Of a stretch of 64,000 nt of DNA, positions 16,145 through 24,109 are shown piece after piece; within the stretch, counting starts at the first letter, position 1, and the number at the start of each line of letters is the position of its first letter. The DNA is taken from IMG/VR virus record IMGVR_UViG_3300048930_000242, positions 1-64,000 of that record. One strand, written 5' to 3'. The DNA comes from a virus. The notes under the pieces were generated by a model. The model searched no databases and was not told the origin of the DNA. It was given only the letters and a program-made list of their open reading frames with translations. The position numbers were made by a program, and so were the translations under genes.

Positions 16145-16317
16145 GAGAAAAAGGCCTGAAACAGAGCGATGAAGAACACCAGAGTAATGTTGAAGACGAA
16201 CGAGAACCAGGCGGCCAATCCTATGAAAAGTACGAAGGCCAAAGCCAAAAGAAACGGAGCCAGGGCGATTGCCCCGACTCCGAGAAAAATGTGTCCAATG
16301 ATCCTAAGAGCACTCAT
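16141..16317 (-). CDS. Small membrane protein
   Basis: A 58-residue gene, MSALRIIGHIFLG onward. It is almost entirely hydrophobic after the first few residues, with two probable membrane segments (LAPFLLALAFVLFIGLAA and the Phe-rich C-terminus). It overlaps its neighbours by four bases at each end, which supports translation. Small inner-membrane proteins in early operons often exclude superinfecting phage or inhibit host functions, but this one is unassigned. Confidence 0.65.
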   Translation of the reverse strand: MSALRIIGHIFLGVGAIALAPFLLALAFVLFIGLAAWFSFVFNITLVFFIALFQAFFS

Positions 16318-16490
16318 TGCGATAGAGCCCTTTGAACTCGCCGGCTAGCGTAGTCATAAATCTTCTGTTCGATCTCCCATGGAGTAACCTTGATCGGATC
16401 ATCAACATATTTCTCGATCAGATTCATGATCTCTTGAAGAGGGTCCGGCTTAACGACAGTCGCCTTGGCGCGGGTGGTAGAAGATTTCAT
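16314..16490 (-). CDS. Small hypothetical protein
   Basis: A 58-residue gene, MKSSTTRAKATVV onward, ending SRRVQRALSQ. The start ATG overlaps the TGA of the upstream gene and its own TGA overlaps the next ATG, so it sits inside an unbroken coupled chain. It has a basic N-terminus and one amphipathic helix (LQEIMNLIEKYV). No known family. Confidence 0.6.
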   Translation of the reverse strand: MKSSTTRAKATVVKPDPLQEIMNLIEKYVDDPIKVTPWEIEQKIYDYASRRVQRALSQ

Positions 16491-16849
16491 CAATCAAGAG
16501 CCGCGAAGTCGGACTTCAACGGAACTCGCATGAGCTTCTCGACGAAGTTGCCGTGGTTGTAGTTCTCGACCATGATGGTCGCACGAGTGGTCAGGTCACG
16601 GACGGTGTGAGCGGCCTTGCCGTTCCAGTCGTGAAGGTCGCCGTTGTCGTCGAAGTAATCGGTGACCAACGTGTCGCCATCGATGTACGACATGCCGCGA
16701 AGGATCTCGCCGTCGTAGAGGTCGAATTCGGCATCGGAGTGAGCGTCCATGCGGAGCTTCGAGGCCGTGTTACCCGAGCTCAAGCAGAAGTCGACAACAT
16801 CGTCGGCCGAGAGTTCGGTGTCCAAGAAGCTGGTGGAGTCGATCATCAT
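16490..16849 (-). CDS. Hypothetical acidic early protein
   Basis: A 119-residue, Asp-rich protein (MMIDSTSFLDTEL onward). It has repeated acidic turns (HSDAEFDLYDGE, DYFDDNGDLHDWNG) and a more neutral C-terminal helix. Acidity like this is common in DNA-mimic inhibitors, though here it may simply be an acidic fold. It is the first gene downstream of the promoter at 16882-16910, with AGGA eight bases before the first ATG. Confidence 0.6.
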   Translation of the reverse strand: MMIDSTSFLDTELSADDVVDFCLSSGNTASKLRMDAHSDAEFDLYDGEILRGMSYIDGDTLVTDYFDDNGDLHDWNGKAAHTVRDLTTRATIMVENYNHGNFVEKLMRVPLKSDFAALD

Positions 16850-16881
16850 GATGAATTTCCTGGCTGGTTGACTGTAGGTGT

Positions 16882-16910
16882 ATAGTACTACATTCTGAGC
16901 GGAATGTAAA
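16882..16910 (-). promoter_or_regulatory. Early promoter
   Basis: Minus strand: TTTACA (16910-16905), 17 bases, TACTAT (16887-16882). The -35 is strong and the -10 matches four of six bases. It separates the regA operon from the downstream small-gene operon. Confidence 0.6.
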
Positions 16911-16927
16911 CGACCATAGCACTCATT

Positions 16928-17353
16928 TTACAATTGTTTACGAGGTCTGTGGTGGACACCGATCTTGTACTTCGGAGTCAGGTACCAGTCGTCTTTCTCG
17001 GCCGTCTTGACGATCTTGATCTTGCTCTTGTCGATCCGATCCATCGTAGGAAAGTCCTCGGTCACAACGGTCAGTAGACCCCAGGACTCGAGCATCTCGG
17101 CAATCGTGTTCCTCCGAGCGAAGTCCTCTTCGGTCGCGTTGACCTCGAGGCCGTCCAGAGCCAGAAGCTCCTTGAAGTGTGTGATGTAGTACTTTCCTCG
17201 CTTATGGAGGATATGGCAGGACTGGAAAAGCTCTTTGAACTCGTCGGTTACTTTCGGGATCCCAATCCTGGTCAGAGTTTCAGCGATCATCAAGAACTGA
17301 TGCGGGTGGTCAATGGTCACTTCAATGCGTAGTAGTTCATTCTTATTCTTCAT
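16928..17353 (-). CDS. regA: RegA translational repressor
   Basis: RNA-binding protein that represses translation of early mRNAs, including clamp and clamp-loader genes in T4. The 141-residue protein shares long runs of pattern with T4 RegA: ETLTRIGI, then QSCHILHKRGKYYITHFKELL, ATEEDFARRNTIAEMLESWGL and TPKYKIGV near the end. It is 19 residues longer than T4 RegA. Position between 43 and 62 is as in T4. The ATG at 17353 overlaps the end of gene 62 by four bases. Confidence 0.93.
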   Translation of the reverse strand: MKNKNELLRIEVTIDHPHQFLMIAETLTRIGIPKVTDEFKELFQSCHILHKRGKYYITHFKELLALDGLEVNATEEDFARRNTIAEMLESWGLLTVVTEDFPTMDRIDKSKIKIVKTAEKDDWYLTPKYKIGVHHRPRKQL

Positions 17354-17751
17354 ACTCCACCTTGGTCAAGTCTGGCTAACAATTTCTGCAGTTGTGATTT
17401 ATCTAACAACTTAGAAAGTTCGCTAGCCCTTCGACTCGGCCAACCCAGGAGTTGGGTGGCGATCTTGACCAAGTCCTCTTCTTGCTTCGGCTTCTTTGCC
17501 CACTTCCCGAACCGCCTCTTCGCCGGAAGAGCGTGGAGGTAGAACTGGTAGATGGCCTCCGGAGGCGCGCCGAAGATCCGGTTCGCCTCATTGGCATAGA
17601 AGATCGAGTCGAGGTGTTGGCTGAAAGCTACATTGGTGACCCATGGAGAAAAGGCCTTAATGGCCTCCGGAGTAGTCAGCAAGTCCTGCTTGCTGGAACC
17701 CAGAGCATCAAGGAAGTCGAATAGCGCCGGAACCTTCGTCTCTTCGGTCAT
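17350..17751 (-). CDS. 62: Clamp-loader small subunit gp62
   Basis: 133 residues, between 44 and regA as in T4. The match is the segment YQFYLHALPAKRRFGKWAKK, which fits the collar region of T4 gp62. The protein is shorter than T4's (187), lacking much of the middle. With gp44 it would form the ATP-driven loader that opens gp45. The call rests on synteny plus one conserved block. Confidence 0.82.
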   Translation of the reverse strand: MTEETKVPALFDFLDALGSSKQDLLTTPEAIKAFSPWVTNVAFSQHLDSIFYANEANRIFGAPPEAIYQFYLHALPAKRRFGKWAKKPKQEEDLVKIATQLLGWPSRRASELSKLLDKSQLQKLLARLDQGGV

Positions 17752-17761
17752 AGATCACCTC

Positions 17762-18721
17762 TCAGACGAACCGGCATTCGATCATCAGGGCGACACAGCA
17801 AGCCACCGAATTGATGATCTGATTCGCCACGAAAGCCGACTTGTACTGGTAGTCCGCAATGGTTAGCACGGCGGTTGGGATCGTCGCTGGCTCGACAAAC
17901 TTCTTCAAGCCAGAATAGAGACCTTCGAAGAGTTCGGCAGGTGACATGTCCGAGTTGTCCTCGAAGAACTGGCGGATCGACTTGAAGTCCTTGGCCTTCA
18001 TGTACCCAAACAGCGCCTCGGTCTTAATCGAAGAGACGCAGGACATGATGCCAGAATCGATCGAGCCGTTACGAAGCGAGTAGGCCTGGAGTTCGTTCAG
18101 CGCCCGACGAAAGTCCGGGAAGAACTTCTTGATGACACCGGCGACCGCGGCTCCGTTGAAAGTGATTCTCTCGGCATTGAGAATCTCAGTTGCTCGACCG
18201 TAGAATTCCTTGGCCATCTGGACCGATTCCTCTGGAGTGAACCGGAAAGGAACTGTCGTGAACCTGGATCGAAGCGGCTCGATGATCTTCGATGCGTAGT
18301 TACAGGTGAAGATGAATCGAGCAGTCTTGGCGAATTCCTCGATGACTCCACGGAAAGCCGGCTGGGTGGAGTTGACATTAAGGTAGTCGGCCTCGTCGAT
18401 GATGATCACCTTGTGCTTCGCATCCGAGACCAGTGAGCCAACCGAAGCGAACTGACGAATCTTTGTCCGCAGAGTGTCAATGCCGGACTCGTCGGAGCCG
18501 TTGATCACGATGTAGTCCGATCCGATCTCTTCGCAGAGAGCTTTGGCGATCGTGGTCTTTCCACAACCAGGAGGGCCTTCAATGAGCATGTTCTGGACCG
18601 CTCGGTTGTCGACCATCTTCTGGAATGGCTCTTTGATCCGAGGAGGGAGAACCGTGTCGGCCACCGTCTTCGGACGGTAATCTTCAACGAATGCCTCGGT
18701 GGTGTTCGTGCGAATAACCAT
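17762..18721 (-). CDS. 44: Clamp-loader large subunit gp44 (AAA+)
   Basis: 319 residues, the same length as T4 gp44. Walker A IEGPPGCGKTTIAK, Walker B VIIIDEADYLN, sensor 1 FIFTCNYASKI, and the SRC-like arginine region EPLRSRFTTV. It hydrolyses ATP to load the sliding clamp at primer ends. It lies just downstream of a small unknown gene and gene 45. The ATG at 18721 has a GAGAGGAAC upstream. Confidence 0.95.
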   Translation of the reverse strand: MVIRTNTTEAFVEDYRPKTVADTVLPPRIKEPFQKMVDNRAVQNMLIEGPPGCGKTTIAKALCEEIGSDYIVINGSDESGIDTLRTKIRQFASVGSLVSDAKHKVIIIDEADYLNVNSTQPAFRGVIEEFAKTARFIFTCNYASKIIEPLRSRFTTVPFRFTPEESVQMAKEFYGRATEILNAERITFNGAAVAGVIKKFFPDFRRALNELQAYSLRNGSIDSGIMSCVSSIKTEALFGYMKAKDFKSIRQFFEDNSDMSPAELFEGLYSGLKKFVEPATIPTAVLTIADYQYKSAFVANQIINSVACCVALMIECRFV

Positions 18722-18737
18722 AATGAAGTTGTTCCTC

Positions 18738-18995
18738 TCAGGCGAGTTTAAGGCTGAAGAAATTTCCGGCGATGTTGTTGGTGATTCGCACTTCTACTGC
18801 GGTCTTGGCCGGAGGAGTCACGTAGAGCGAATTGCCTCGCTTCTTCACCTCGACCTTGCAATCCCATTCATCCCACCAATACATGCCTGGCTCAGAAGGA
18901 ATGCCGGTCCTTGCGGACCGGCCCCGAAACATCGTCGGCATCTTATTCCTTCTAGGAGGCCAGAGTTTGATCATCTGCTTCCTTGAAAGAGCCAT
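18738..18995 (-). CDS. Hypothetical protein between 44 and 45
   Basis: An 85-residue basic protein (MALSRKQMIKLWPPRRNK onward) with a Trp-rich middle (GMYWWDEWDCKVEV) and a C-terminal beta region. T4 has no gene between 44 and 45, so this is an insertion in a conserved cluster. The start is two bases before the end of gene 45. No recognised family; contact with the clamp machinery is only suggested by place. Confidence 0.55.
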   Translation of the reverse strand: MALSRKQMIKLWPPRRNKMPTMFRGRSARTGIPSEPGMYWWDEWDCKVEVKKRGNSLYVTPPAKTAVEVRITNNIAGNFFSLKLA

Positions 18996-18996
18996 T

Positions 18997-19677
18997 TCAG
19001 GACACCACGACCGGAGTCCAGTACTTCAGAACCTTGCCATTACCAAGAACGGTCTTGAACTCGGCGATGCCCCGGAGCGAGATCGAGACGGTATAGGTGG
19101 CCGGCACGAAGCGGAAGTTCTCGACCTTGAAAGAGAACGACTTTCCGTCACCAGGAGACTTCTGAGCCTCGAGCTCGATCTCGAAAGTGTTCGGATTGCC
19201 GTCGTTCTTTGCCGCCTCGGCGCAGAGAAGAACGGCATCGGAACCCTTGGTACGGAAGGCGATGTCGCCGACACCGATAGTCCGCGCAGCATTCAAGATG
19301 CCAGTCATCTGCTCCTTGGTGATCTCGACGACCAAGTCCGGAGGCGGAATGTTGGCGCTCTTCTTCGGAGCCTCGACGAGGTCCTTGGAACAGAAGGCGT
19401 AGTTCGCCTTTCGCTTTCCGGTCAAACTGGTGATCTTGACGGCATTCGAAGAGAAGTCGAAGTCGGCCGAGTCTCCGATCAGGCCAACGGTGGCCAGGAA
19501 CGAGCGAAGGTCGTAGATGTGGAACTCTGGGAGCTGCTCATCGATCTCGCAATGGGCGACAAGATCTTTCAGAGGAGTCTGGGTGCGAAGAACTTGACCT
19601 TCCCCGTCGAACGTGAATATCGGGTTGATGGCCGAGAAGTTCTTGAGGATCTCGATGGTGAGGGCGCTAATCTGCAT
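18997..19677 (-). CDS. 45: Sliding clamp gp45
   Basis: The trimeric processivity clamp, also the mobile activator of late transcription through gp55. 226 residues (T4 has 228). The N-terminus ISALTIEILKNFSAIN parallels T4 (LLKNFATIN), and the segment YDLRSFLATVGLIGD matches its central loop. The C-terminal part (VENFRFVPATYTVSISLRG) fits the last beta sheet. It follows a strong early promoter at 19727-19755. Confidence 0.92.
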   Translation of the reverse strand: MQISALTIEILKNFSAINPIFTFDGEGQVLRTQTPLKDLVAHCEIDEQLPEFHIYDLRSFLATVGLIGDSADFDFSSNAVKITSLTGKRKANYAFCSKDLVEAPKKSANIPPPDLVVEITKEQMTGILNAARTIGVGDIAFRTKGSDAVLLCAEAAKNDGNPNTFEIELEAQKSPGDGKSFSFKVENFRFVPATYTVSISLRGIAEFKTVLGNGKVLKYWTPVVVS

Positions 19678-19726
19678 TCTGTTGGATCTCCATGTTGATG
19701 GTGAAGCTTGGACGTTTGTAGGTTAC

Positions 19727-19755
19727 ATCATACCACACTAGAGAGCTGTTGTCCA
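19727..19755 (-). promoter_or_regulatory. Early promoter of the clamp operon
   Basis: Minus strand: TGGACA (19755-19750), 17 bases, TATGAT (19732-19727), extended -10 TGTGGTATGAT, and AAGTGC before the -35. Drives 45, 44, 62 and regA. Confidence 0.8.
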
Positions 19756-19762
19756 GCACTTA

Positions 19763-21523
19763 TTACATGATCATCTCTTCCGGCTCCACGACCGTGGTCT
19801 TCGAGATCTTCGAGAAGCCATCCGCCTTACTGATTTCGATGATCTGGTCGACCTGGTTCGAGATGCCATAAGGCTTGTGACTGATCACAACGACCGACTG
19901 GTTCTCTTTGTCCGAGGTCAGAATCTTCATGAAGGCGTCAAAGCCATCGGTGTCCAACGAAGAGTCACCGATCTCGTCAAGGATCAGAAGGTTGCACGAA
20001 GCCGAGTTCGAAAGCCGCGTAATCTCTCGCCAGGTGAACAGGAGAGCCAGGTCGATTCTCATCTTCTCGCCGTTCGAAAGGTTGCCGTAGGAGAATTCCT
20101 CGTTGAACCTGGATCGGATCACCTCAGAGAAGTCGTCGTTGAAGGTCATCTGGACCGGGAAGTCCAAGATTTCAAGGTACTTCTTCACCAGCAGGTTGAT
20201 AATCGGAATGTGCTCGGCGATAATCTTGGACTTCACACCTGAATCTCGGAGAAGAGCATCCAATTCCGACATGTCATTGATCTGCTCGATAATCTTCTCC
20301 ATGGAATTCATGAAGGATTCGATTTTGGCAGAGCATTCGGCAGCATCGGCTCGGATTTCATCTAGTTTCGACTGATTCGCATTGGCGATTTCATCGATCT
20401 TCTTCTGGAGATGAGCATTTTCATTATCGAGTGATTTGATCCTCGAATTCAGGTCTCGGATCTTGGTTTGATTCTGGTTGAAAATGTCCATGGTCTTTCT
20501 CAGTGCCGAAATCTGGGAAGAGAATCCATCGCGGTGTTCAATCAATGAACTGATGGCCTTGGACTTCTCTTCTTTCTCAAGACGGATCTTCTCCATGATC
20601 TCTTGCTTGAAGTCCGAGTGAATGTCCTGGCTGCATGTAGGGCAGGTGTCATTGTCATGGAAGAAGGCGAAATCTCGGTCGGCCTTAGTGACCGTGGCCT
20701 CCAAAGTGGTCAAGATCTTGTCGGTCCGGCTGAGGAGATTATTGAACTTCTCGATCTCAGCGGCGGTCTTTGCCGCGCCGTCTTCCTGGAGATCTTCAAA
20801 AACGCCTTGCCGCTCGGCTTCGGCTTCCGTCTTGAGCTGATTGTTATGGTCGATCTTCTCCTGATAGCCGGATGCCGATGTGGTGATCACCGAATCAAGG
20901 TCCTTCAGAGATCGCTTCAACGAAGTCAATTGGACCCGCTTGTTCTCGATGGCTCTGGACGTATCTTCTCTGGTCTGATTGGCCTCGCCGGTTTTTTTCT
21001 TCACGACGTTCAGCATCTGCGAGTATACGCCAAGGCTCAGGATGTCCTCGATGACTGATCGACGCTCCCATGTCTTGAGGCTCATGAACGGCACGAATGA
21101 AGTCGACCCAAGGATCACGAGCTGTCGGAAAGTACGCTCGTCCATTCGGAGCACGGTCGACTCGAGCCATCCCTGGTAGTCCCAGACCGAAGCATCTTGG
21201 TTCTTGAGGACTCCATTGAGGTAGATCTCGAAGGTGTTCGGTCGAATGCCGCGAACGATCTTCACCGGCTTACCGTCGGCCAGAAGCTCGACCTCGACGA
21301 CCGTGTTCTTGCCATTGGTCGTGTTGATCAATCCGTCCTTGTTGATCTTCCGGAATGGCTTGCCGTATAGGCCGAAGTAAAGCGCCTCATAGAATGCCGA
21401 CTTACCATCTCCATTCTTGCCGATGATCAGCGAAATTTGACCGTCTTTGAACTCCATCTCCGTCCAGGCATTGCCGAAAGACAGAAGATTCTTGAATCTG
21501 ATTCTTAGGATCTTGAGTCTCAT
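19763..21523 (-). CDS. 46: Recombination exonuclease subunit gp46 (Rad50/SbcC-like)
   Basis: ATPase partner of gp47 in end resection and host-DNA degradation. 586 residues. Walker A GKNGDGKSAFYEAL near residue 37, a long coiled coil interrupted by the zinc hook CPTC (DTCPTCSQD), the ABC signature LSNGEKMRIDLALLF and Walker B LLILDEIGDSSLD. It overlaps gene 47 by four bases, as expected for a two-subunit complex. Confidence 0.95.
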   Translation of the reverse strand: MRLKILRIRFKNLLSFGNAWTEMEFKDGQISLIIGKNGDGKSAFYEALYFGLYGKPFRKINKDGLINTTNGKNTVVEVELLADGKPVKIVRGIRPNTFEIYLNGVLKNQDASVWDYQGWLESTVLRMDERTFRQLVILGSTSFVPFMSLKTWERRSVIEDILSLGVYSQMLNVVKKKTGEANQTREDTSRAIENKRVQLTSLKRSLKDLDSVITTSASGYQEKIDHNNQLKTEAEAERQGVFEDLQEDGAAKTAAEIEKFNNLLSRTDKILTTLEATVTKADRDFAFFHDNDTCPTCSQDIHSDFKQEIMEKIRLEKEEKSKAISSLIEHRDGFSSQISALRKTMDIFNQNQTKIRDLNSRIKSLDNENAHLQKKIDEIANANQSKLDEIRADAAECSAKIESFMNSMEKIIEQINDMSELDALLRDSGVKSKIIAEHIPIINLLVKKYLEILDFPVQMTFNDDFSEVIRSRFNEEFSYGNLSNGEKMRIDLALLFTWREITRLSNSASCNLLILDEIGDSSLDTDGFDAFMKILTSDKENQSVVVISHKPYGISNQVDQIIEISKADGFSKISKTTVVEPEEMIM

Positions 21524-22605
21524 TCAAACGCTCCGGAAAGGGCTTCTGTGTAGATCTCGTTGGCGTAACTCTTTAGTCGGTTTGCCTTGTTCTGGTCCAT
21601 GCTAAACTTCGAGTCGATCTCGTCGAGAAGAGCGGTGAGAGGGTCCTTATGAGAGATCTTCTCGAGCGCCTGAACTTCGTCTGTCGAGTTCAGCGAGGTC
21701 GAGTCGACGATAGTGAAGCTGTTCGGCTCGACAGCCCGGATTGCCTTCGAGATCGCCTCGATGACGTCCGGACGATCGCCGTTCATGATGATCAGCTTGA
21801 CGAACTTGTCTTTCAGATAGAAGAAGTTCATATCGGCCAGCTGGGACCGATTCACCTTGCTCGAGTCCAGAAGGATCTTATGATGAAGCTTACTCTCGTT
21901 TTCGAACCAAGTCTCTCTGGCCTCCCCTACAGCCTCGGTGTCGAGGAGCATGACGAACTTCGGATCGGAAGCATCCGACCAGATGATGTCATACGGCGTG
22001 CCGACATAGCAAATGTTACGCTTTCTGGAATGAGTATGGAAGTGGCCGGAATAGACTTGCTCGAACCGACCAAGGAAGTCTGGGTTCGCTCCGTGTTCGC
22101 ACGGCATTCCTCGGTACATGTCATAGCCAGAGAGCTCAAAATGGCCGAAGCAGAATCGAGAGGCCGACTTTTCAACCGCCGAATAGACCTCGTCATGGTT
22201 GTCGGCGCAGACCCATGGGATGATCAGGCCGGCCTCGGTCTCTTCAGGTCGATCGAAGAGCCGCATCTTGCCGGATTGGATCAGATCACTGAACGACTGA
22301 GCGATGCCGTTCACCTCCAAGGTGTTCCGATAGTAGGTGTCGTGATTGCCAACCAAGACCCAAAACGGAATCCCGAAGTCGTGAACGATTGGGTTGATGA
22401 AGTCTTTCCGAGCACGGTCAAGCGTAGAGAAGTTAGCGAACTTCCGACGATCAAGAAGGTCGCCGAGTTGAAGCACTACGTCGGGCTTGTGTTTCTCTAG
22501 CAACGGAAAGAATCGGTCTTTATAGAATCGCATGAAATGGTCAAGAACGACCGCATTGTCGCCCCTCGCACCAATATGCGTGTCTCCAAGCAGCATTATC
22601 TTCAT
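21520..22605 (-). CDS. 47: Recombination nuclease subunit gp47 (Mre11/SbcD-like)
   Basis: Metallophosphoesterase nuclease, 361 residues. Motifs in order: LLGDTHIG, QLGDLLDRR, LVGNHDTYY and SGHFHTHS, giving all metal ligands. It works with gp46 to make recombinogenic single-stranded ends. Overlaps gene 55 by four bases and gene 46 by four bases. Confidence 0.95.
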   Translation of the reverse strand: MKIMLLGDTHIGARGDNAVVLDHFMRFYKDRFFPLLEKHKPDVVLQLGDLLDRRKFANFSTLDRARKDFINPIVHDFGIPFWVLVGNHDTYYRNTLEVNGIAQSFSDLIQSGKMRLFDRPEETEAGLIIPWVCADNHDEVYSAVEKSASRFCFGHFELSGYDMYRGMPCEHGANPDFLGRFEQVYSGHFHTHSRKRNICYVGTPYDIIWSDASDPKFVMLLDTEAVGEARETWFENESKLHHKILLDSSKVNRSQLADMNFFYLKDKFVKLIIMNGDRPDVIEAISKAIRAVEPNSFTIVDSTSLNSTDEVQALEKISHKDPLTALLDEIDSKFSMDQNKANRLKSYANEIYTEALSGAFE

Positions 22606-23213
22606 TCTGAATCAACTACCTCTGGTTCAATATCAAAGGAGATAATGGCTTCTCCGAGTTCGATTTCAACCGGCTTTTCTTTCTTCTTCCGGCGCATCTG
22701 ACGAACCGGCTCTTCTGGCCACTCTTCCTTCACTCCGAAAGTCATCTCTCGTTCGCTCATTCGACCGGCAAACGCAGTATACATGCCTTCTTCGACAGCC
22801 TCAAGGTTGTCACCACCATTCTTCAAGGCCTCTTCAAACAGAGTCTCTATTCCATGGCGTCTGGCCACTTCATGTCGCTTCAGGTACTCGAATTTCTCTT
22901 CGCCGATGACCTTCATACAGGCGTAGAAGGCGATCGTACTGAAGTAGCCGAATGGCTTTCCGTACTGAGGGTCCCAGTTGTTGATGTACCGAATGCAGTT
23001 CTCAACAGCTTGCGACGTCATGTCATCACGGATTGGCTTGAACTTCATGAACTTTGGGTGCTTGACCACGTTCTTGCCGATCAGCAGGATGGCGGCCGCA
23101 ATGGAGTTCGGGATTTTGTGATTCGGGTCGGTCTGACGCTTCTCGCGGAACAGAAGCATGTCGTTATAGAAGGCCTCGGCGTCTACATAATGAATAGGTG
23201 TTTTTTCTTCCAT
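22602..23213 (-). CDS. 55: Late-transcription sigma factor gp55
   Basis: Directs host RNA polymerase to late promoters with the gp45 clamp. The best match to T4 gp55 is MTSQAVENCIRYINNWDP followed by PFGYFSTIAFYAC, the sigma region 2 helices. The frame reaches 23252, but that would cover the promoter -10 (23243-23248). I choose the ATG at 23213 (MEEKTPIHYVD) with AGG five bases ahead, giving 203 residues (T4 185). Its presence predicts a dedicated late promoter box in this phage, and one is seen. Confidence 0.88.
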   Translation of the reverse strand: MEEKTPIHYVDAEAFYNDMLLFREKRQTDPNHKIPNSIAAAILLIGKNVVKHPKFMKFKPIRDDMTSQAVENCIRYINNWDPQYGKPFGYFSTIAFYACMKVIGEEKFEYLKRHEVARRHGIETLFEEALKNGGDNLEAVEEGMYTAFAGRMSEREMTFGVKEEWPEEPVRQMRRKKKEKPVEIELGEAIISFDIEPEVVDSE

Positions 23214-23242
23214 GGTACCTCGGCTGGAGTTGCTGACGATAC

Positions 23243-23271
23243 ATTGTAACACATCTCTCGACGAAAGTAAA
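23243..23271 (-). promoter_or_regulatory. Promoter of gp55-47-46 operon
   Basis: Minus strand: TTTACT (23271-23266), 17 bases, TACAAT (23248-23243) with TG one base before the -10. The TGTTACA repeats at 23282-23299 lie upstream. Confidence 0.65.
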
Positions 23272-23308
23272 CAGTCGAAGGCTGTTACAATCTGTTACAC
23301 AAAAAGAC

Positions 23309-23337
23309 TGGACAAGGAGCACTTCCTAGGGTACAAT
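23309..23337 (+). promoter_or_regulatory. Candidate promoter on the plus strand
   Basis: TGGACA (23309-23314), 17 bases, TACAAT (23332-23337). It matches the hexamers and spacing of the minus-strand early promoters but points the other way, into a 90-base non-coding stretch and then antisense to the genes at 23428-24109. No plus-strand gene follows. Confidence 0.5.
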
Positions 23338-23339
23338 AA

Positions 23340-23440
23340 AGAAGTACCATACAGACGGAGGAATATCTAGAGGAAGCTAAAGCTCCGTCAGAACGAGACC
23401 AGCGAAGCTGGGGAGCGAAGCGACCAACTATTCCTCTTCC
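23340..23440 (+). ncRNA. Possible small structured RNA
   Basis: The gap between gp55 and the next gene has no ORF but is rich in short inverted repeats on a transcript expected to begin near 23344. GACGGAG (23354-23360) pairs with CTCCGTC (23383-23389), CCAGC-GAA-GCTGG forms a tight hairpin (23399-23411), and GAGGAATA (23358-23365) can pair with TATTCCTC (23429-23436). No known RNA family is recognised. Confidence 0.3.
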
Positions 23441-23802
23441 AGGATGTCCTTGGACAAAGGACCATGAGGCGACCAGAGCGACTCCGAACTATGCTGGTCC
23501 GGAGCGACTCTCATTGTGCCATCGCTCATGATGAAGACGTCGATGAACTTGATGTAGTTTAGGTTAAGATTCGACAGCGCATCGTTTAGATCATCGGCGT
23601 CTTTTGGTGTGTGGCCGTCATAATAGGCCTCCAGAGCGTAGACCGCATCTCGGAGCTGTCGATCGTCGATTCTGATTCCGCAAGGAACATTCAGTCTCTT
23701 GAGAATTTGAGGCTCTTTCTCCACCAGTGGTCTCTTAGTGTCTCTTCTTGAAAGGAGTGACCGATCCGGAGGTCTTCTCTTTCTTGGCCGAGTCTTTTGC
23801 AT
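23428..23802 (-). CDS. Hypothetical protein, start uncertain
   Basis: Up to 124 residues. The first 26 are very basic (MQKTRPRKRRPPDRSLL) and lie in the overlap with the preceding gene, so translation may start later, for example at a GTG at 23724 (VEKEPQILKRLN). The remainder has a helix (LRDAVYALEAYYDG) and a beta segment (NYIKFIDVFIMSDGTMRV) ending acidic. Unknown family. It lies between the Sm-like gene and gp55. Confidence 0.5.
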   Translation of the reverse strand: MQKTRPRKRRPPDRSLLSRRDTKRPLVEKEPQILKRLNVPCGIRIDDRQLRDAVYALEAYYDGHTPKDADDLNDALSNLNLNYIKFIDVFIMSDGTMRVAPDQHSSESLWSPHGPLSKDILEEE

Positions 23803-24109
23803 GCTGCTCTTCCTTTTGTTCCTTCACGCTCTTCGACTCTTCTCGGTAGATGTCGATCAAGTGATTAGACGGAGCCATGACGCAGATCACGTGTTGCTTT
23901 GGAATAGAGACTGTCGTGGTCACCGAATATGCCGTGAAACTAATCAAGGCCAGCTGTGACAGAATCTTGTTTGAATCTTCATCATCGATGAAATTCTCTT
24001 GAAGAGTGAATGGATCTTCAACCTCCCAAAACATTCCATTGTCTTTCGTCATTCCGACGATTCTCTCGCCGGATACAAGACAAAGAATCATTGCGGTTTG
24101 TTCAGTCAT
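23735..24109 (-). CDS. Sm-like small phage protein
   Basis: 124 residues. The first 80 look like a small beta barrel (MILCLVSGERIVGMT, then FWEVEDPFTL, then AYSVTTTVSIPKQHVICVM), the layout of LSm-type proteins carried by many T4-like phages; the tail is a charged Lys/Glu helix. An RNA or protein chaperone role is possible. It follows uvsW directly by one base, so it is in the uvsY-uvsW operon. Confidence 0.55.
   Translation of the reverse strand: MTEQTAMILCLVSGERIVGMTKDNGMFWEVEDPFTLQENFIDDEDSNKILSQLALISFTAYSVTTTVSIPKQHVICVMAPSNHLIDIYREESKSVKEQKEEQHAKDSAKKEKTSGSVTPFKKRH

Noticed and set aside
18832-19698. Plus-strand 288-codon open frame
   Set aside because: Antisense to gene 45 and the small gene before it; no motif or promoter.
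21649-22500. Plus-strand 283-codon open frame
   Set aside because: Antisense to gene 47, whose nuclease motifs are complete.
23214-23252. N-terminal extension of gp55 (MLQCIVSNSSRGT)
   Set aside because: It overlaps the promoter -10, so it would lie upstream of the transcript; the ATG at 23213 has a ribosome site.
23340-23427. tRNA gene in the gap before gp55
   Set aside because: Hairpins are present but no cloverleaf, T-loop consensus or CCA-type acceptor stem could be drawn on either strand.
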